This document shows, in pieces, positions 1 to 7,579 of a stretch of 24,254 nucleotides of DNA. Source of the stretch: SZUA-287 sp036397975 (GTDB lineage: Bacteria; Bacteroidota; Ignavibacteria; UBA10030; UBA6906); the NCBI GenBank assembly GCA_036397975.1, contig DASWHW010000197.1, forward strand, positions 1 through 24,254, read 5' to 3'. The notes below the pieces were generated by a model. That model was not told where the DNA came from. It saw only the letters and a program-made list of their open reading frames with translations, and made no database searches. Every line of letters starts with the position of its first letter. Positions within the stretch are counted from its first letter, which is position 1. A program made the position numbers and the translations under genes.

Positions 1-531
1 ACGAGGGTCCTTCAGCATTCTGTACAATTCCTTGTAATTGATTTTTCCGTTCGTGGTCTTTAGGTGTTGAACGATTGCAATTGCCCTTCCGAGACGCTTG
101 TCGGTATTCTTCACCGAGCCGACGATATGTAATAGTGTACGTTTTCTCCCCGGAGTGAGTACCTCAAAGAATGAATTTCCTTCTTTGTCCTGACGCAACA
201 ACTCCTGCAATTCCTCCGGAAGAGGAAGGCCGAAGGCACTCTGGTCTTTGGTAAGGCTCACCGATATCTCCTCCCCGAAGTCTAGTCCAAGCGAAGTACG
301 CAGGCTCTTGTTCACGGTAATCACGAAGGCACCCTTCCCGTGCGGCACAATGGCGCATTGACGTTCATGCTTCTCGTTGAGAGTGCAGACTACGCGCCGC
401 TGTTTTCCAAAAGCTCTTGCCACATTCTCCGGGACACGGAAATGTGCACCCCAGAGTTTGTTATCCGATTTTTCCAGGACTGCGGCAAAATTGATTTGCT
501 TTAAAGACCTAGTCGTTTTTTTCTTTGCCAT
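1..531 (-). CDS. YdeI/OmpD-associated family protein with DUF1905 domain (3' end cut by window edge)
   Basis: The frame runs without a stop from an ATG at 531 to base 1, giving 177 visible residues; the C-terminus lies outside the window. It begins MAKKKTTRSLKQINF. Residues of about 12-100 have the DUF1905 beta-barrel pattern (an 'F.A.L...LWGAHFRVPENV' strand, then a 'GKGAFVITVNKSLRTSLGL' segment). From about residue 105 ('LPEELQELL') there is a YdeI/OmpD-associated helical region with the family-like 'LTPGRKRTLLHIVGSVKNT' stretch. Proteins of this family have been linked to bacteriocin protection by annotation only, and the biochemical role is unknown. It lies 36 bp downstream of the PIG-L gene on the same strand, so co-transcription is likely. 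There is no strong ribosome binding site before the ATG. The family call rests on recognised sequence pattern, not a search. Confidence 0.8.
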   Translation of the reverse strand, partial: MAKKKTTRSLKQINFAAVLEKSDNKLWGAHFRVPENVARAFGKQRRVVCTLNEKHERQCAIVPHGKGAFVITVNKSLRTSLGLDFGEEISVSLTKDQSAFGLPLPEELQELLRQDKEGNSFFEVLTPGRKRTLLHIVGSVKNTDKRLGRAIAIVQHLKTTNGKINYKELYRMLKDPR

Positions 532-567
532 TGCGGTTCTATTTAGAATCTTCGCAACTTGGTTTGG

Positions 568-1359
568 CTACGTAGCAAGATTGCCCTGTTCGTAATAGGC
601 AAGCTCGAACGCCTCACAGTATACGGCGCCTACCCCCAATGCTTCGGCAGCACGACGATTAACGGACAGGATCCGTTCCTCAAGGCCATGACCCCTGATT
701 CTCATGGTGCGTTCGTGCTGAGAAGTGTGCAATCGCAGTAGTCGGGCCTTCCACTCCGCTTCGGCTTCACCGAACTGTACGATCACGTCGCGGCGAATGC
801 TCTGGGTTTTCGGGTCCTCGTTAAGAAAGAGGAAGACCGTTAGTTTTTCTTTCTTCACTATTCCCGTTATGAGCGCATGCGTACGCTGATGAGTTCGGTT
901 TGTGTCATTTCCGTGAGGTAGAAAGATGAGATCGGGGCGGACCTGCTTGATGAACCCTTCCGCTGACGCTCCGCCATCTCCGATCAACCGTTGGTGATCG
1001 CCGCTATAAGTGAGTCTTAGAAACTGAAGATGTGATGGATCCAGTCCAAACAGTTGACAACTGGCGCGCTGCTCGTCCTCCCTGATCGTTATCTTGGCGT
1101 CCGACGTATGCGCACCCGCGAAGCCATCATCGACGCCGGAGGTGCCGGAAGTAAGCACGGCGAGATCGATAATATTACCATTCGCGTGGAGCAGACGCAT
1201 TGTCACCGCGATAGCATCAAAGTCGTCCGGGTGTGGCGCTGTGACTGCGACACGAAGGCTTTTGGGGATCGTGATGCCGGAAAGTTCAACGGGACGCTGC
1301 TGCGTTATAACTTCTGCTACAAGTTTTTGAAGTGTCATCATTGACCGAGAATTTGTCAA
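568..1359 (-). CDS. PIG-L family (LmbE-like) zinc-dependent deacetylase
   Basis: This 263-residue protein carries the PIG-L signature PHPDDFD (residues 42-48), the usual AHPDDE metal-binding motif with F-D replacing E. It is followed by the R-E-D-E helix (93-96) and a second metal-site region, LPHGNDTNRTHQRTH (147-161), with His149, His157 and His161. The family removes N-acetyl groups from sugar substrates such as GlcNAc-PI, GlcNAc-Ins or GlcNAc-malate; BshB of bacillithiol synthesis is one member. A YpdA-like protein elsewhere in the window makes a thiol-related role conceivable, but the sequence does not look like a typical BshB and the substrate is unknown. The start is uncertain: TTG at 1359 overlaps the upstream stop, with a weak GGCGAG six bases before it; ATG at 1341 or 1338 would remove six or seven residues. 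The overlap suggests translational coupling. Confidence 0.75.
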   Translation of the reverse strand: MTNSRSMMTLQKLVAEVITQQRPVELSGITIPKSLRVAVTAPHPDDFDAIAVTMRLLHANGNIIDLAVLTSGTSGVDDGFAGAHTSDAKITIREDEQRASCQLFGLDPSHLQFLRLTYSGDHQRLIGDGGASAEGFIKQVRPDLIFLPHGNDTNRTHQRTHALITGIVKKEKLTVFLFLNEDPKTQSIRRDVIVQFGEAEAEWKARLLRLHTSQHERTMRIRGHGLEERILSVNRRAAEALGVGAVYCEAFELAYYEQGNLAT

Positions 1360-1628
1360 TGGCTGCTCGCCAATCTTAGCAGAAATAATAACACCGCCGC
1401 GGTTATCACAATCATTGTTACCAGCATTATCTGGCTCCGCACGGACCTCTCTTCGGCGCCTGCGATGGGACCTTCATGGACTGTATCACTTACCGCAGGC
1501 ATTGAGGTTGATGAGTTCACTGGTACTCGGGATTGTAAGACAGAGGGGTCACCCGACCTTGCGATCTTCGCGGGACCGGTGCATCCAACTGAGAGGGTAA
1601 CAATGCCGATGATCAGCAGAAGTTTCAT
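1356..1628 (-). CDS. Small hypothetical membrane-anchored protein, possible lipoprotein
   Basis: This 90-residue protein starts with a short signal-like segment, MKLLLIIGIVTLSVGC. Cys16 could be a lipidation site, though Ser at -3 makes the lipobox imperfect. A polar middle rich in Ser, Pro and Val follows, then one strongly hydrophobic segment at about residues 66-86 (MLVTMIVITAAVLLFLLRLA) that should span the membrane. The ATG at 1628 has GAGG five bases upstream. Its stop overlaps the possible TTG start of the PIG-L gene by four bases. I do not recognise a family. Having both an N-terminal export signal and a C-terminal membrane segment suggests an envelope protein with most of its short chain outside the cytoplasm. 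Confidence 0.55.
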   Translation of the reverse strand: MKLLLIIGIVTLSVGCTGPAKIARSGDPSVLQSRVPVNSSTSMPAVSDTVHEGPIAGAEERSVRSQIMLVTMIVITAAVLLFLLRLASSH

Positions 1629-1728
1629 TCAAGCCTCGAATTACCTTTGCATATGCCTTGAGGCGGCAGCCTTTAGTTCTTCGATATTCTTTTTGCCGAT
1701 CCAGGTCAGCCGAGCCCCTCTCATTGAT

Positions 1729-2226
1729 TCAATTGTATCCACCTCGCGCTGGTGGCAATTGCTTGTACTCTGGCTTCGACTCGACAATGTTCCTGATGGC
1801 TGTTGAGAGTCGCATGACCGATTGACCATTGGCAGTTGCCAAATCGATGGGGTAGGACCAGATAACCACCTTGTTCTTCCCATTGGCTACGACACGAAGG
1901 AAGTCCGGACTTGGATTGGGCTCGAGGGCCACACCTGGAATTGATAACAGAGTGTCCGGCAGATTGAAAAAATCTGCTCTGTCCAATTCCTCCAGCAGTG
2001 ATTCCTGTTCTGATGTTGTTAGCCAGAACGGGATGGTGACAGAACCATCGAGGATGAGGTCCTTCGTGAGTGTGCCGTTGAATGTATCAATCATATCGCT
2101 GAAGCTATACTGGAACTGGATCTTGACAAACTGAGGATCGGGCTGGGGTGAGTCCCCGAGGTCACACCTTATGAACAATACCTGCGAGTAGAAAACCAGA
2201 CCGAACACTACCAGTTGATGTTTCAT
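1729..2226 (-). CDS. Hypothetical exported protein
   Basis: This 165-residue protein has a hydrophobic N-terminus of about 20 residues (MKHQLVVFGLVFYSQVLFI) followed by Arg-Cys. Export is likely, but Arg just before Cys21 makes lipoprotein processing doubtful. The mature part begins with a Pro/Asp-rich stretch and then has an alternating hydrophobic pattern with 'DGSVTIPFWLTTSEQESLL' near residues 61-79 and a 'VVANGKNKVVIWSYP' strand near 112-126. The overall order (strand, 'dG', hydrophobic strand, helix of the 'L..eE...L' type, 'F..LP') is reminiscent of small DUF6438-like lipoproteins, without clear identity. The ATG at 2226 has a strong GGAGGAGG ribosome binding site. It lies 85 bp downstream of the LamG gene and 102 bp upstream of the next gene, probably in one transcription unit. 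Confidence 0.65.
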   Translation of the reverse strand: MKHQLVVFGLVFYSQVLFIRCDLGDSPQPDPQFVKIQFQYSFSDMIDTFNGTLTKDLILDGSVTIPFWLTTSEQESLLEELDRADFFNLPDTLLSIPGVALEPNPSPDFLRVVANGKNKVVIWSYPIDLATANGQSVMRLSTAIRNIVESKPEYKQLPPARGGYN

Positions 2227-2311
2227 GTTTTTCCTCCTCCGGAGCTGTCCTCTAATGGAGAAGCGCTAACTGTTTCGCAACTGGTTCTGCATGCTCTTTT
2301 GATGGCGCGCC

Positions 2312-3424
2312 TCATTTCTCGGTTTGGTAGAGGTTACGGATGTCCCTGCCAGACAAAGCTCGACCGTAGAGGCGAACATCATCAATAACCCCAAGCCAGA
2401 TCCCTCTGAAGTGGTTGAAATGATTCGGTGTATAAGAGCCGATGGACGCGTTGTGCGTCGTGGACCCATTGTTCAGGTCATTCATCGGAACGGAGGTTTC
2501 TTGCCTCAGTTCCCCGTTGATCCAGAGTTGTATGCTCTCGCCTTGACGGTAAACCCCAACGACGTGTACGAATCTACCAGTTAGGGGAGGGGCACTGGCC
2601 TTGAACCAGGAATTGGAATTTGGAACAAGGTTGGTCGCAAAGATAACTCCGTCGTCATCAATTGCAATCTGACTTTCTCCCAGTATCGCGCCGGTGTAGA
2701 CAGCAATTCCCCTGGTTCTCTCTTCAGCGTACAGCCAAACTGAAACTGTGAATCCCTGGATGTCGGGAGGAATCCAGCCGCGAGCAAAGCTGATGTAACT
2801 ATCTTTCCCATCAAACCTGTAAGCGCTATTCTGTTTGCCCAAGCGGTCTGAGGTAAGCACTGCACGGTGAACCGTTCCATTGTTCCCGCGCCCACTTTCA
2901 TCGTTTGCGTTGCCGTTGAATGGGTAATATCCAAGAAGGCTATCCTCCTTGTCCGTTGCGGGTATGTCGATGACAACAGAGAGGAGATCCTTTTGCCCCA
3001 GTGAAATCCTCCCAATGAGTGTCACAATCTGACAGATATCGGAAGCAAGAATAGCGTGCAGATTGTCGCCGTTTTGAAATAAAATGCTCAGCGAGTCGTT
3101 GCCAGACCTGAAGTCTATGGCGATCAGATCCATGAATGGAAGATCAAGTTCACCATATGCTGTTCGCACAGAGATCACGTCACATGTGGGAGTACCGACG
3201 ATTTGTGATCCGTCGTTGAGGTGAGCGATCAGTTTCGGTCTGCGGGCTGAGCCGATTTGGTCATCGGGTTCAGGTCTTGCAGGAACTCCAGGCCCACCCT
3301 GGACAACTGTTGTTTGGAGCGGATGGATTTTGTCGGGAGAGTGTGCAATCCGGCCTTCCGCCGGTGACCTTTGGCCACAGGTAAGCGCGAGAAGTATCGG
3401 CGGGATGAATATGCTTGTGTTCAT
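2312..3424 (-). CDS. LamG-domain (concanavalin A-like) surface lipoprotein
   Basis: Read from the ATG at 3424, this is a 370-residue protein with a lipoprotein signal MNTSIFIPPILLALTC (Cys16). A Pro-rich linker follows, then two short beta repeats at about 65-105 and 111-152 ('LNDGSQIVGT...' and 'FQNGDNLHAI...'). Residues 162-370 form a LamG/Laminin_G_3 domain: 'LLGYYPFNGNANDESGRGN', 'YRFDGKDSYISF', 'GFTVSVWLYAEE', 'VVGVYRQGESIQLWINGEL', 'GVIDDVRLYGRALSG'. Such domains bind carbohydrate or protein ligands at the cell surface. An in-frame ATG at 3550 would add 42 charged residues, but it lies ahead of the signal peptide and a putative promoter (3516-3544) sits between, so 3424 is preferred although no clear ribosome binding site precedes it. 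The gene heads the minus-strand group extending to base 1. Confidence 0.8.
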   Translation of the reverse strand: MNTSIFIPPILLALTCGQRSPAEGRIAHSPDKIHPLQTTVVQGGPGVPARPEPDDQIGSARRPKLIAHLNDGSQIVGTPTCDVISVRTAYGELDLPFMDLIAIDFRSGNDSLSILFQNGDNLHAILASDICQIVTLIGRISLGQKDLLSVVIDIPATDKEDSLLGYYPFNGNANDESGRGNNGTVHRAVLTSDRLGKQNSAYRFDGKDSYISFARGWIPPDIQGFTVSVWLYAEERTRGIAVYTGAILGESQIAIDDDGVIFATNLVPNSNSWFKASAPPLTGRFVHVVGVYRQGESIQLWINGELRQETSVPMNDLNNGSTTHNASIGSYTPNHFNHFRGIWLGVIDDVRLYGRALSGRDIRNLYQTEK

Positions 3425-3515
3425 GTTCAAATGATTGTTTCTTGTTGATGAAAGTGTGTGGCTATGATTAAAAATTTTCTGAGTGCGTTTACCACGTAAG
3501 GAAGGCTTCAGAGAA

Positions 3516-3544
3516 AAGCTAATAAACCGCGCGTAAACAAACAA
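3516..3544 (-). promoter_or_regulatory. Putative promoter for the LamG gene group
   Basis: On the minus strand TTGTTT (3544-3539) and TAGCTT (3521-3516) are separated by exactly 17 bases, with further T's after the -10 box. This matches the TTGAnn-N17-TAnnTT form seen elsewhere in the window, but the -35 box is weaker. It would start transcription about 85 bases upstream of the preferred ATG at 3424. Confidence 0.4.
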
Positions 3545-3631
3545 CAGCATTGGTCATGACAAAGCGGCGCAATGTGGGATTAGCCTCTTAGAGGAAAAGC
3601 GGTTTAGTGGTGGAAAAGGAGGGAAGCGTTG

Positions 3632-4045
3632 CTATTCCTTTTTGTCCCCGCTCGCTGAACTCTTGTCCGGGGACCCTGAGTCCTTTTTCGTTTCTTTCTT
3701 TTCGGAGGGTTTTGAGGAATCCTTCGTCTCCCCAGAGGTTTTTGAAGAGTCTTTCGATTCCGTACTCTTCGAGGCTTCCTTGGTTTCGCTCTTCTTCTCT
3801 GATTCGCTTTTCTTTTCTGATTCGCCCTTCTTCTCTTCAGAGCCGGAGGATTGTTTGGTAGAGGCGTTCTTGTAATCAGTCAGGTAAAAACCTGAGCCTT
3901 TGAAGATTAAGCCGCTTGCGCTCATCACCCTTGCAAGATTGTCCGTTTTGCATTTGGGGCAGATGACCAGCGGGTCTTCCTTCATCGATTGCAGTTCTTG
4001 AAACTCGTGGTTGCATTGTTTGCAAATGTATTGATACGTGGGCAT
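3632..4045 (-). CDS. FmdB-family zinc ribbon protein with long Ser/Lys/Glu tail
   Basis: This 137-residue protein begins MPTYQYICKQCNHEFQ, the FmdB/regulatory zinc-ribbon pattern, with Cys8-x2-Cys11 and Cys29-x2-Cys32 as zinc ligands. The 'RVMSASGLIFKGSGFYLTDY' type segment (residues 39-58) closes the conserved part. FmdB-type proteins are usually 70-115 residues and poorly understood; some were annotated as regulators of formamidase or amidase genes. Here residues from about 64 to the end are a low-complexity tail almost entirely of Ser, Lys, Glu, Thr, Asp and Gly, with imperfect repeats of 'SEKKSE' and 'TKDSSK' type, expected to be disordered. The ATG at 4045 has only a weak purine-rich site (AAGAGA). 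It stands alone, with 207 bp to the LamG start downstream and the hairpin region upstream. Confidence 0.85.
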   Translation of the reverse strand: MPTYQYICKQCNHEFQELQSMKEDPLVICPKCKTDNLARVMSASGLIFKGSGFYLTDYKNASTKQSSGSEEKKGESEKKSESEKKSETKEASKSTESKDSSKTSGETKDSSKPSEKKETKKDSGSPDKSSASGDKKE

Positions 4046-4362
4046 GTTATGATATCTCTTAAGTAGTAAAGTGTTTCATCTCAAAACTCAGGAACATTGC
4101 GAGTCGGCCACCGGTTTGACCCGAGGGGTCGCATACAAAGGTGAGAGCGAAGCCCTCAACCACAAAACAAAAAACCAAAATCCAGGCCCTGAGGGGGCGG
4201 CATTACCTCGGATGATGCAACCCTTTCAGGGTTGTATGATCGCGCGTTTTGGTTCGTTGTCGAGGGCGTTGCGCTCGACCTTTGTTATTGAACCCCTTCG
4301 GGGTTCTTTCCTGCCGCACAGAATCATCTACAACAACCGCATTTTGAAAAACAACATCTAGT
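4046..4362. repeat. Non-coding region with a cluster of five short hairpins (REP-like)
   Basis: This 317 bp gap holds no convincing gene. It contains five compact inverted repeats: GACCC-gag-GGGTC (4118-4130), GCCC-tgagg-GGGC (4186-4198), CAACCCT-ttc-AGGGTTG (4218-4234), GTCGAG/CTCGAC (4259-4279) and GAACCCC-ttc-GGGGTTC (4290-4306). Several share the form CCC-(3-5 nt)-GGG, and two have the same TTC loop. This style resembles the dispersed REP-type hairpin clusters common in Bacteroidota genomes that are thought to be moved by RAYT transposases. No transposase is present here, and no second copy occurs in the window. It lies downstream of the aminotransferase gene and upstream of the zinc ribbon gene. 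Confidence 0.5.
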
Positions 4363-5556
4363 CTATGTCAACGCCGCAAGCCCGTCGGCGATGCGCTTCA
4401 TTCCTTTTTCCAGATCTTTCATTGAACATGCGTACGACATGCGGAGGCAATCATCGGCGCCAAATGCGAATCCCGGCACCATGGCGACATGCTGTTTCTC
4501 CAGAAGATACTGCGCCATGTCCGCCGAGTTGCGGATGAACTGTCCGTTGAACTTTCTGGCGTAAAAATTCTTCACACCAAAGAACACATAGAACGCTCCC
4601 GACGGTGTAAACACATTCACGCCTTTCACTGCCAACAAAGCATCGATCACGAAATCACGGCGCTGCTTAAACTCCTCCACCATTTTTTCAACCGCGGATA
4701 ATGATCCGGTCAGCGCGGCAACCGCTGCCTTCTGTGTTATCGAAGTCGCATTGGAAGTAACCTGGCTCTGAACCCGAGCGGCAAGCTGCATCACGGACAA
4801 AGGTCCGCCCATGTACCCGAGACGCCACCCGGTCATCGCAAATGCTTTCGACAATCCGTTCACTGTAATCACCTGGTCACGAATAGATTTGATCGATCCG
4901 ATACTTACATGCTTCGCACCATCGTAGAGGACCTTCTCATAAATCTCGTCCGAGATTACGTAGATTCCCGATGTTTTCACAAGCTCCGCGATCTCTTCCA
5001 TTTCACTCCGCGTAAAAACCGCCCCGGTGGGATTGGAAGGGGAGTTGATGATCATCGCCTTCGTCCGTTGGTTGATCGCCTGCTTCAGCTTTCGCATGTC
5101 AGGTTTAAACCCGACCTCGATTGATGCTGTGACAACCACCGGCGTTGCATCTGCAAGCTTTACCATCTCCGGGTAGCTCACCCAGTATGGACTCAGGATG
5201 ATAACCTCATCGCCCTTGTTGCAAATCGCCTGGAGCGCATTGTAGATGGAGTGCTTCGCTCCGGTGGAGACGAGAATTTGTCCCGGTTCAAAATGCAGGT
5301 CGTTTTCACGGGAGAACTTGTTGATGATCGCCTGGACAAGATCCTTGATTCCCTCGGTCGCCGTGTAATGGGTGAAGTCGGCCTCGATGGCTTTGATCGC
5401 AGCTTCCTTCACATGTTTTGGAGTAGGGAAATCGGGTTCGCCCGCTGTCAGGCTCACTACATCGACGCCAGCTTCTTTCAATGACCGCGCTTTAGCGGTC
5501 AGCGCAAGAGTCTGGGACTCTTCAACCTGTTGTATTTTTCGGGAAAGTTGCTGCAT
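4363..5556 (-). CDS. Pyridoxal-phosphate-dependent aspartate-type aminotransferase (class I/II)
   Basis: The 397-residue protein has the fold type I aminotransferase features in order: 'SLTAGEPDFPTP' (35-46), 'NSPSNPTG' (171-178) with the PLP-contacting Asn, 'ISDEIYEK' (201-208, Asp203 and Tyr206), the Schiff-base lysine Lys237 in 'GLSKAFAMTGWRLGY', and a C-terminal 'VPGFAFG...RMSYACS' substrate-arginine region. It should transfer the amino group between aspartate and 2-oxoglutarate, and members of this subgroup (I-gamma) sometimes also act on prephenate or aromatic acids. The length is normal. The ATG at 5556 follows the coaD stop by three bases, so it is the last gene of the PilM-like/rsmD/coaD operon. 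Confidence 0.92.
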   Translation of the reverse strand: MQQLSRKIQQVEESQTLALTAKARSLKEAGVDVVSLTAGEPDFPTPKHVKEAAIKAIEADFTHYTATEGIKDLVQAIINKFSRENDLHFEPGQILVSTGAKHSIYNALQAICNKGDEVIILSPYWVSYPEMVKLADATPVVVTASIEVGFKPDMRKLKQAINQRTKAMIINSPSNPTGAVFTRSEMEEIAELVKTSGIYVISDEIYEKVLYDGAKHVSIGSIKSIRDQVITVNGLSKAFAMTGWRLGYMGGPLSVMQLAARVQSQVTSNATSITQKAAVAALTGSLSAVEKMVEEFKQRRDFVIDALLAVKGVNVFTPSGAFYVFFGVKNFYARKFNGQFIRNSADMAQYLLEKQHVAMVPGFAFGADDCLRMSYACSMKDLEKGMKRIADGLAALT

Positions 5557-5559
5557 GCC

Positions 5560-6057
5560 TTATCGTTTTGGTGGAAGAAGAAATTTTTCTGAAAGGCGTT
5601 TCCGAACAACGGGAGGGACAAAACTGGAAACGTCTCCTCCGAACCGGGCGACTTCCCGCACAATGGTGGAGTTGAGGAACGTGTATTGATCGTGCGGCAC
5701 AAGGAAGACGACGTCGATGTTCTTCGCAAGTTTCCGGTTTGTTTGTGCCATTTGAAATTCGTACTCGAAATCGGAGACCGCCCGGAGACCCCGAATCACA
5801 ACCGTGGCCTTGTGATCCTTCGCGTAATCCACCAGCAGTCCGTTGAAGCCGTCGACCGTCACGCCATTCTGCTTGTGCACGACCTCATTGATCATTGAAA
5901 TGCGTTCTTCAGAAGAGAAGAGGGGAGTCTTGGTGGTGTTCCGCGCGACAAGAACAATCAGTTTGGAGAAAAGTTTCGATGCCTGCTCTATCACGTCCAT
6001 ATGTCCATACGTGATAGGATCAAACGTGCCGGGATAAATCGCGATGCGAGCTTTCAT
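5560..6057 (-). CDS. coaD: Phosphopantetheine adenylyltransferase
   Basis: CoaD joins ATP and 4'-phosphopantetheine to give dephospho-CoA, the fourth step of coenzyme A synthesis in the cytoplasm. The 165-residue length is typical. The nucleotidyltransferase signature is clear: 'YPGTFDPITYGHMDVI' with T-x-G-H (16-19), 'VIRGLRAVSDFEYE' (87-100), and 'NSTIVREVA' (129-137), which corresponds to the ISSTxVRE motif with Asn in place of the first Ser. The ATG at 6057 overlaps the rsmD stop in an ATGA arrangement, indicating translational coupling. rsmD-coaD adjacency is common across bacteria. Confidence 0.96.
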   Translation of the reverse strand: MKARIAIYPGTFDPITYGHMDVIEQASKLFSKLIVLVARNTTKTPLFSSEERISMINEVVHKQNGVTVDGFNGLLVDYAKDHKATVVIRGLRAVSDFEYEFQMAQTNRKLAKNIDVVFLVPHDQYTFLNSTIVREVARFGGDVSSFVPPVVRKRLSEKFLLPPKR

Positions 6058-6623
6058 TGGCGTTCCCCGTTGCTTGGTGATGGGTGATGAAAGAACGTAA
6101 CGAGCGTTCTCCCAAATTTCTTTACCGGGCCTGTCGTATAAGTTGCAGTGTCTTCAAAATGGAGATTCCGCGTATGCTCAATCAACAAATAACCGTGGCG
6201 CGCGAGAAGGGACGCTCGGAAGACGATTTCAGGAATCGATCCGGTGGCGTCGAAATCATAGGGTGGATCTGCAAAAATGAGGTCGTACGTTTTTCTCGCA
6301 GATTCAAGAAAGTCTATCGAATCCGCAATATCGACATCGATGGCATCCTCGCATCCGAGTTTGCGAGCGTTCTGCACAATGTGCTCCACTGCGTGACGAT
6401 TGTTCTCGACGAAAACGACCCGCGCCGCTCCTCTGCTCAAGGCCTCAATACCGAGAGAACCGCTGCCGGCAAACAAGTCAAGAACGGATGCGCCTTCCAG
6501 GTCAAGCCGCGTTGAAAGGACATCGAACAGCGTTTGCTTCACGCGGTCGGTGGCCGGACGAACAGAAAGATCGTTGACGGTCGTGAGTGTGCGTCCTTTG
6601 TACAGCCCTGCGATCACGCGCAT
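6054..6623 (-). CDS. rsmD: 16S rRNA (guanine-966-N2)-methyltransferase
   Basis: RsmD methylates G966 of 16S rRNA during assembly of the small ribosomal subunit, using S-adenosylmethionine. The 189-residue protein starts MRVIAGLYKGRTL as in the family. The SAM-binding loop is 'LDLFAGSGSLGIEALSRG' (48-65), the acidic ribose-binding residue is in 'FVENN' (71-75), and the catalytic motif IV is DPPY (119-122). It starts one base after the stop of the PilM-like gene and its stop overlaps the coaD start. Confidence 0.95.
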   Translation of the reverse strand: MRVIAGLYKGRTLTTVNDLSVRPATDRVKQTLFDVLSTRLDLEGASVLDLFAGSGSLGIEALSRGAARVVFVENNRHAVEHIVQNARKLGCEDAIDVDIADSIDFLESARKTYDLIFADPPYDFDATGSIPEIVFRASLLARHGYLLIEHTRNLHFEDTATYTTGPVKKFGRTLVTFFHHPSPSNGERQ

Positions 6624-6624
6624 G

Positions 6625-7521
6625 TCAGTCCCTGCGGAGCGCTACGCCGACCGCTGAGGCAAATCTGTAGGAGGGGACGGTGAGATTTTCGGCAAGGTTT
6701 AACGTTTCGGAAACTTCGACGTGACGGAGAGGGTTTAGCGCCTCGACGAGCATACTGGACCCCCGCCGAATTTGTGCGAGCAGGTCCTTTTCGAGGTGCG
6801 GCCCGTAGGCAACAATGGAGTAAATCCCTTTGATTTCCCTGGAAAGAATCCCGATCCGCTCGACGATGTCCTGGTTGGATTCAACGGCGTAGTAGCTGTA
6901 CGATTCCAGAACACCTTTGCGGAGCAAACTTACATCCAACCTGTTCCGCTTCACTCCAACAAGTCCAAGGTACTTCGTGGTGGTGTCGGGGTAATTCACG
7001 CGCAGTGCGGTTTCGGCGCTGAAGTGGTCGACGTCGACAATGTTCAGGCTGATCCCGATCCGGGAGAGTGCTTTCTGGATAGCGTCGGCTTGAGCACGCA
7101 GGACTGAAACTGTCAGTACCTCACGGATATTTTCCTGCGCAGATTCATTTAACACGTGAATGTCGTTGATGAAACTGCGGGGTGATTGCTCGGGGAAGAA
7201 TTGCGTCAGCTCCCAGTTGATGTGCTCGTTAACTTCCGATTGCGAAAGGTCTGTGTCCATCGGAATGGTGTTCATGAACAGCGTTCCGGAATCAAGCGCG
7301 ACAGATGCCTCACGACTTTTCACACCGAATGCCTTCATGAACCGGGAGATAGAAGTGGAGAAGTTTTCCACGTCCTGGTTGCTATAATCCTTGTTGGAAA
7401 AGACGTTCGCAAATTCATCCATTGCATGGATAGTACTGCGCGGCTCGCCGTAGACGATCTCTACCACTTGTACGGTGTCACCGCTGAAACTGAAACCAAG
7501 AATTGCGTCCTGACCGGCCAT
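6625..7521 (-). CDS. PilM-like / actin-ATPase-fold protein of unknown role
   Basis: Read from ATG at 7521 this is a 298-residue protein beginning MAGQDAILGFSFSGDTVQVV. The first strand pair resembles the phosphate-1 region of PilM/FtsA-like proteins. Further on it has 'NEHINWELTQFFPE' and 'LTVSVLRAQADAIQKALSRIGI', which are the kind of segments seen in PilM (inner-membrane partner of PilN in type IV pilus and type II secretion machines), and 'YLGLVGVKRNRLDVSLLRKG', a phosphate-2-like hairpin. No pilN, pilO or pilQ genes adjoin it; instead it heads the rsmD-coaD-aminotransferase operon. A GTG at 7590 could extend it by 23 residues, but a strong promoter (7580-7609) overlaps that region, so the mRNA should begin after the GTG. 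AGG lies four bases before the preferred ATG. Confidence 0.6.
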   Translation of the reverse strand: MAGQDAILGFSFSGDTVQVVEIVYGEPRSTIHAMDEFANVFSNKDYSNQDVENFSTSISRFMKAFGVKSREASVALDSGTLFMNTIPMDTDLSQSEVNEHINWELTQFFPEQSPRSFINDIHVLNESAQENIREVLTVSVLRAQADAIQKALSRIGISLNIVDVDHFSAETALRVNYPDTTTKYLGLVGVKRNRLDVSLLRKGVLESYSYYAVESNQDIVERIGILSREIKGIYSIVAYGPHLEKDLLAQIRRGSSMLVEALNPLRHVEVSETLNLAENLTVPSYRFASAVGVALRRD

Positions 7522-7579
7522 GAAGCCTGTTGTACCTTCCGGGGTTTTTGGAGGAATGAACCGTGGAAAAACTGGGCTT

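Noticed and set aside
3642..3875. Plus-strand frame rich in Phe, Ser and Glu
   Set aside because: It is the antisense of the Ser/Lys/Glu tail of the zinc ribbon gene; the repeated composition produces open frames on both strands.
4056..4084. Promoter for the zinc ribbon gene (TTGAGA-N17-TAAGAG)
   Set aside because: The spacing is right but the -10 box is poor and would start transcription only a few bases before the ATG.
4071..4361. 96-codon plus-strand frame in the hairpin region
   Set aside because: The translation is not protein-like, there is no ribosome binding site, and the DNA is explained by repeated hairpins.
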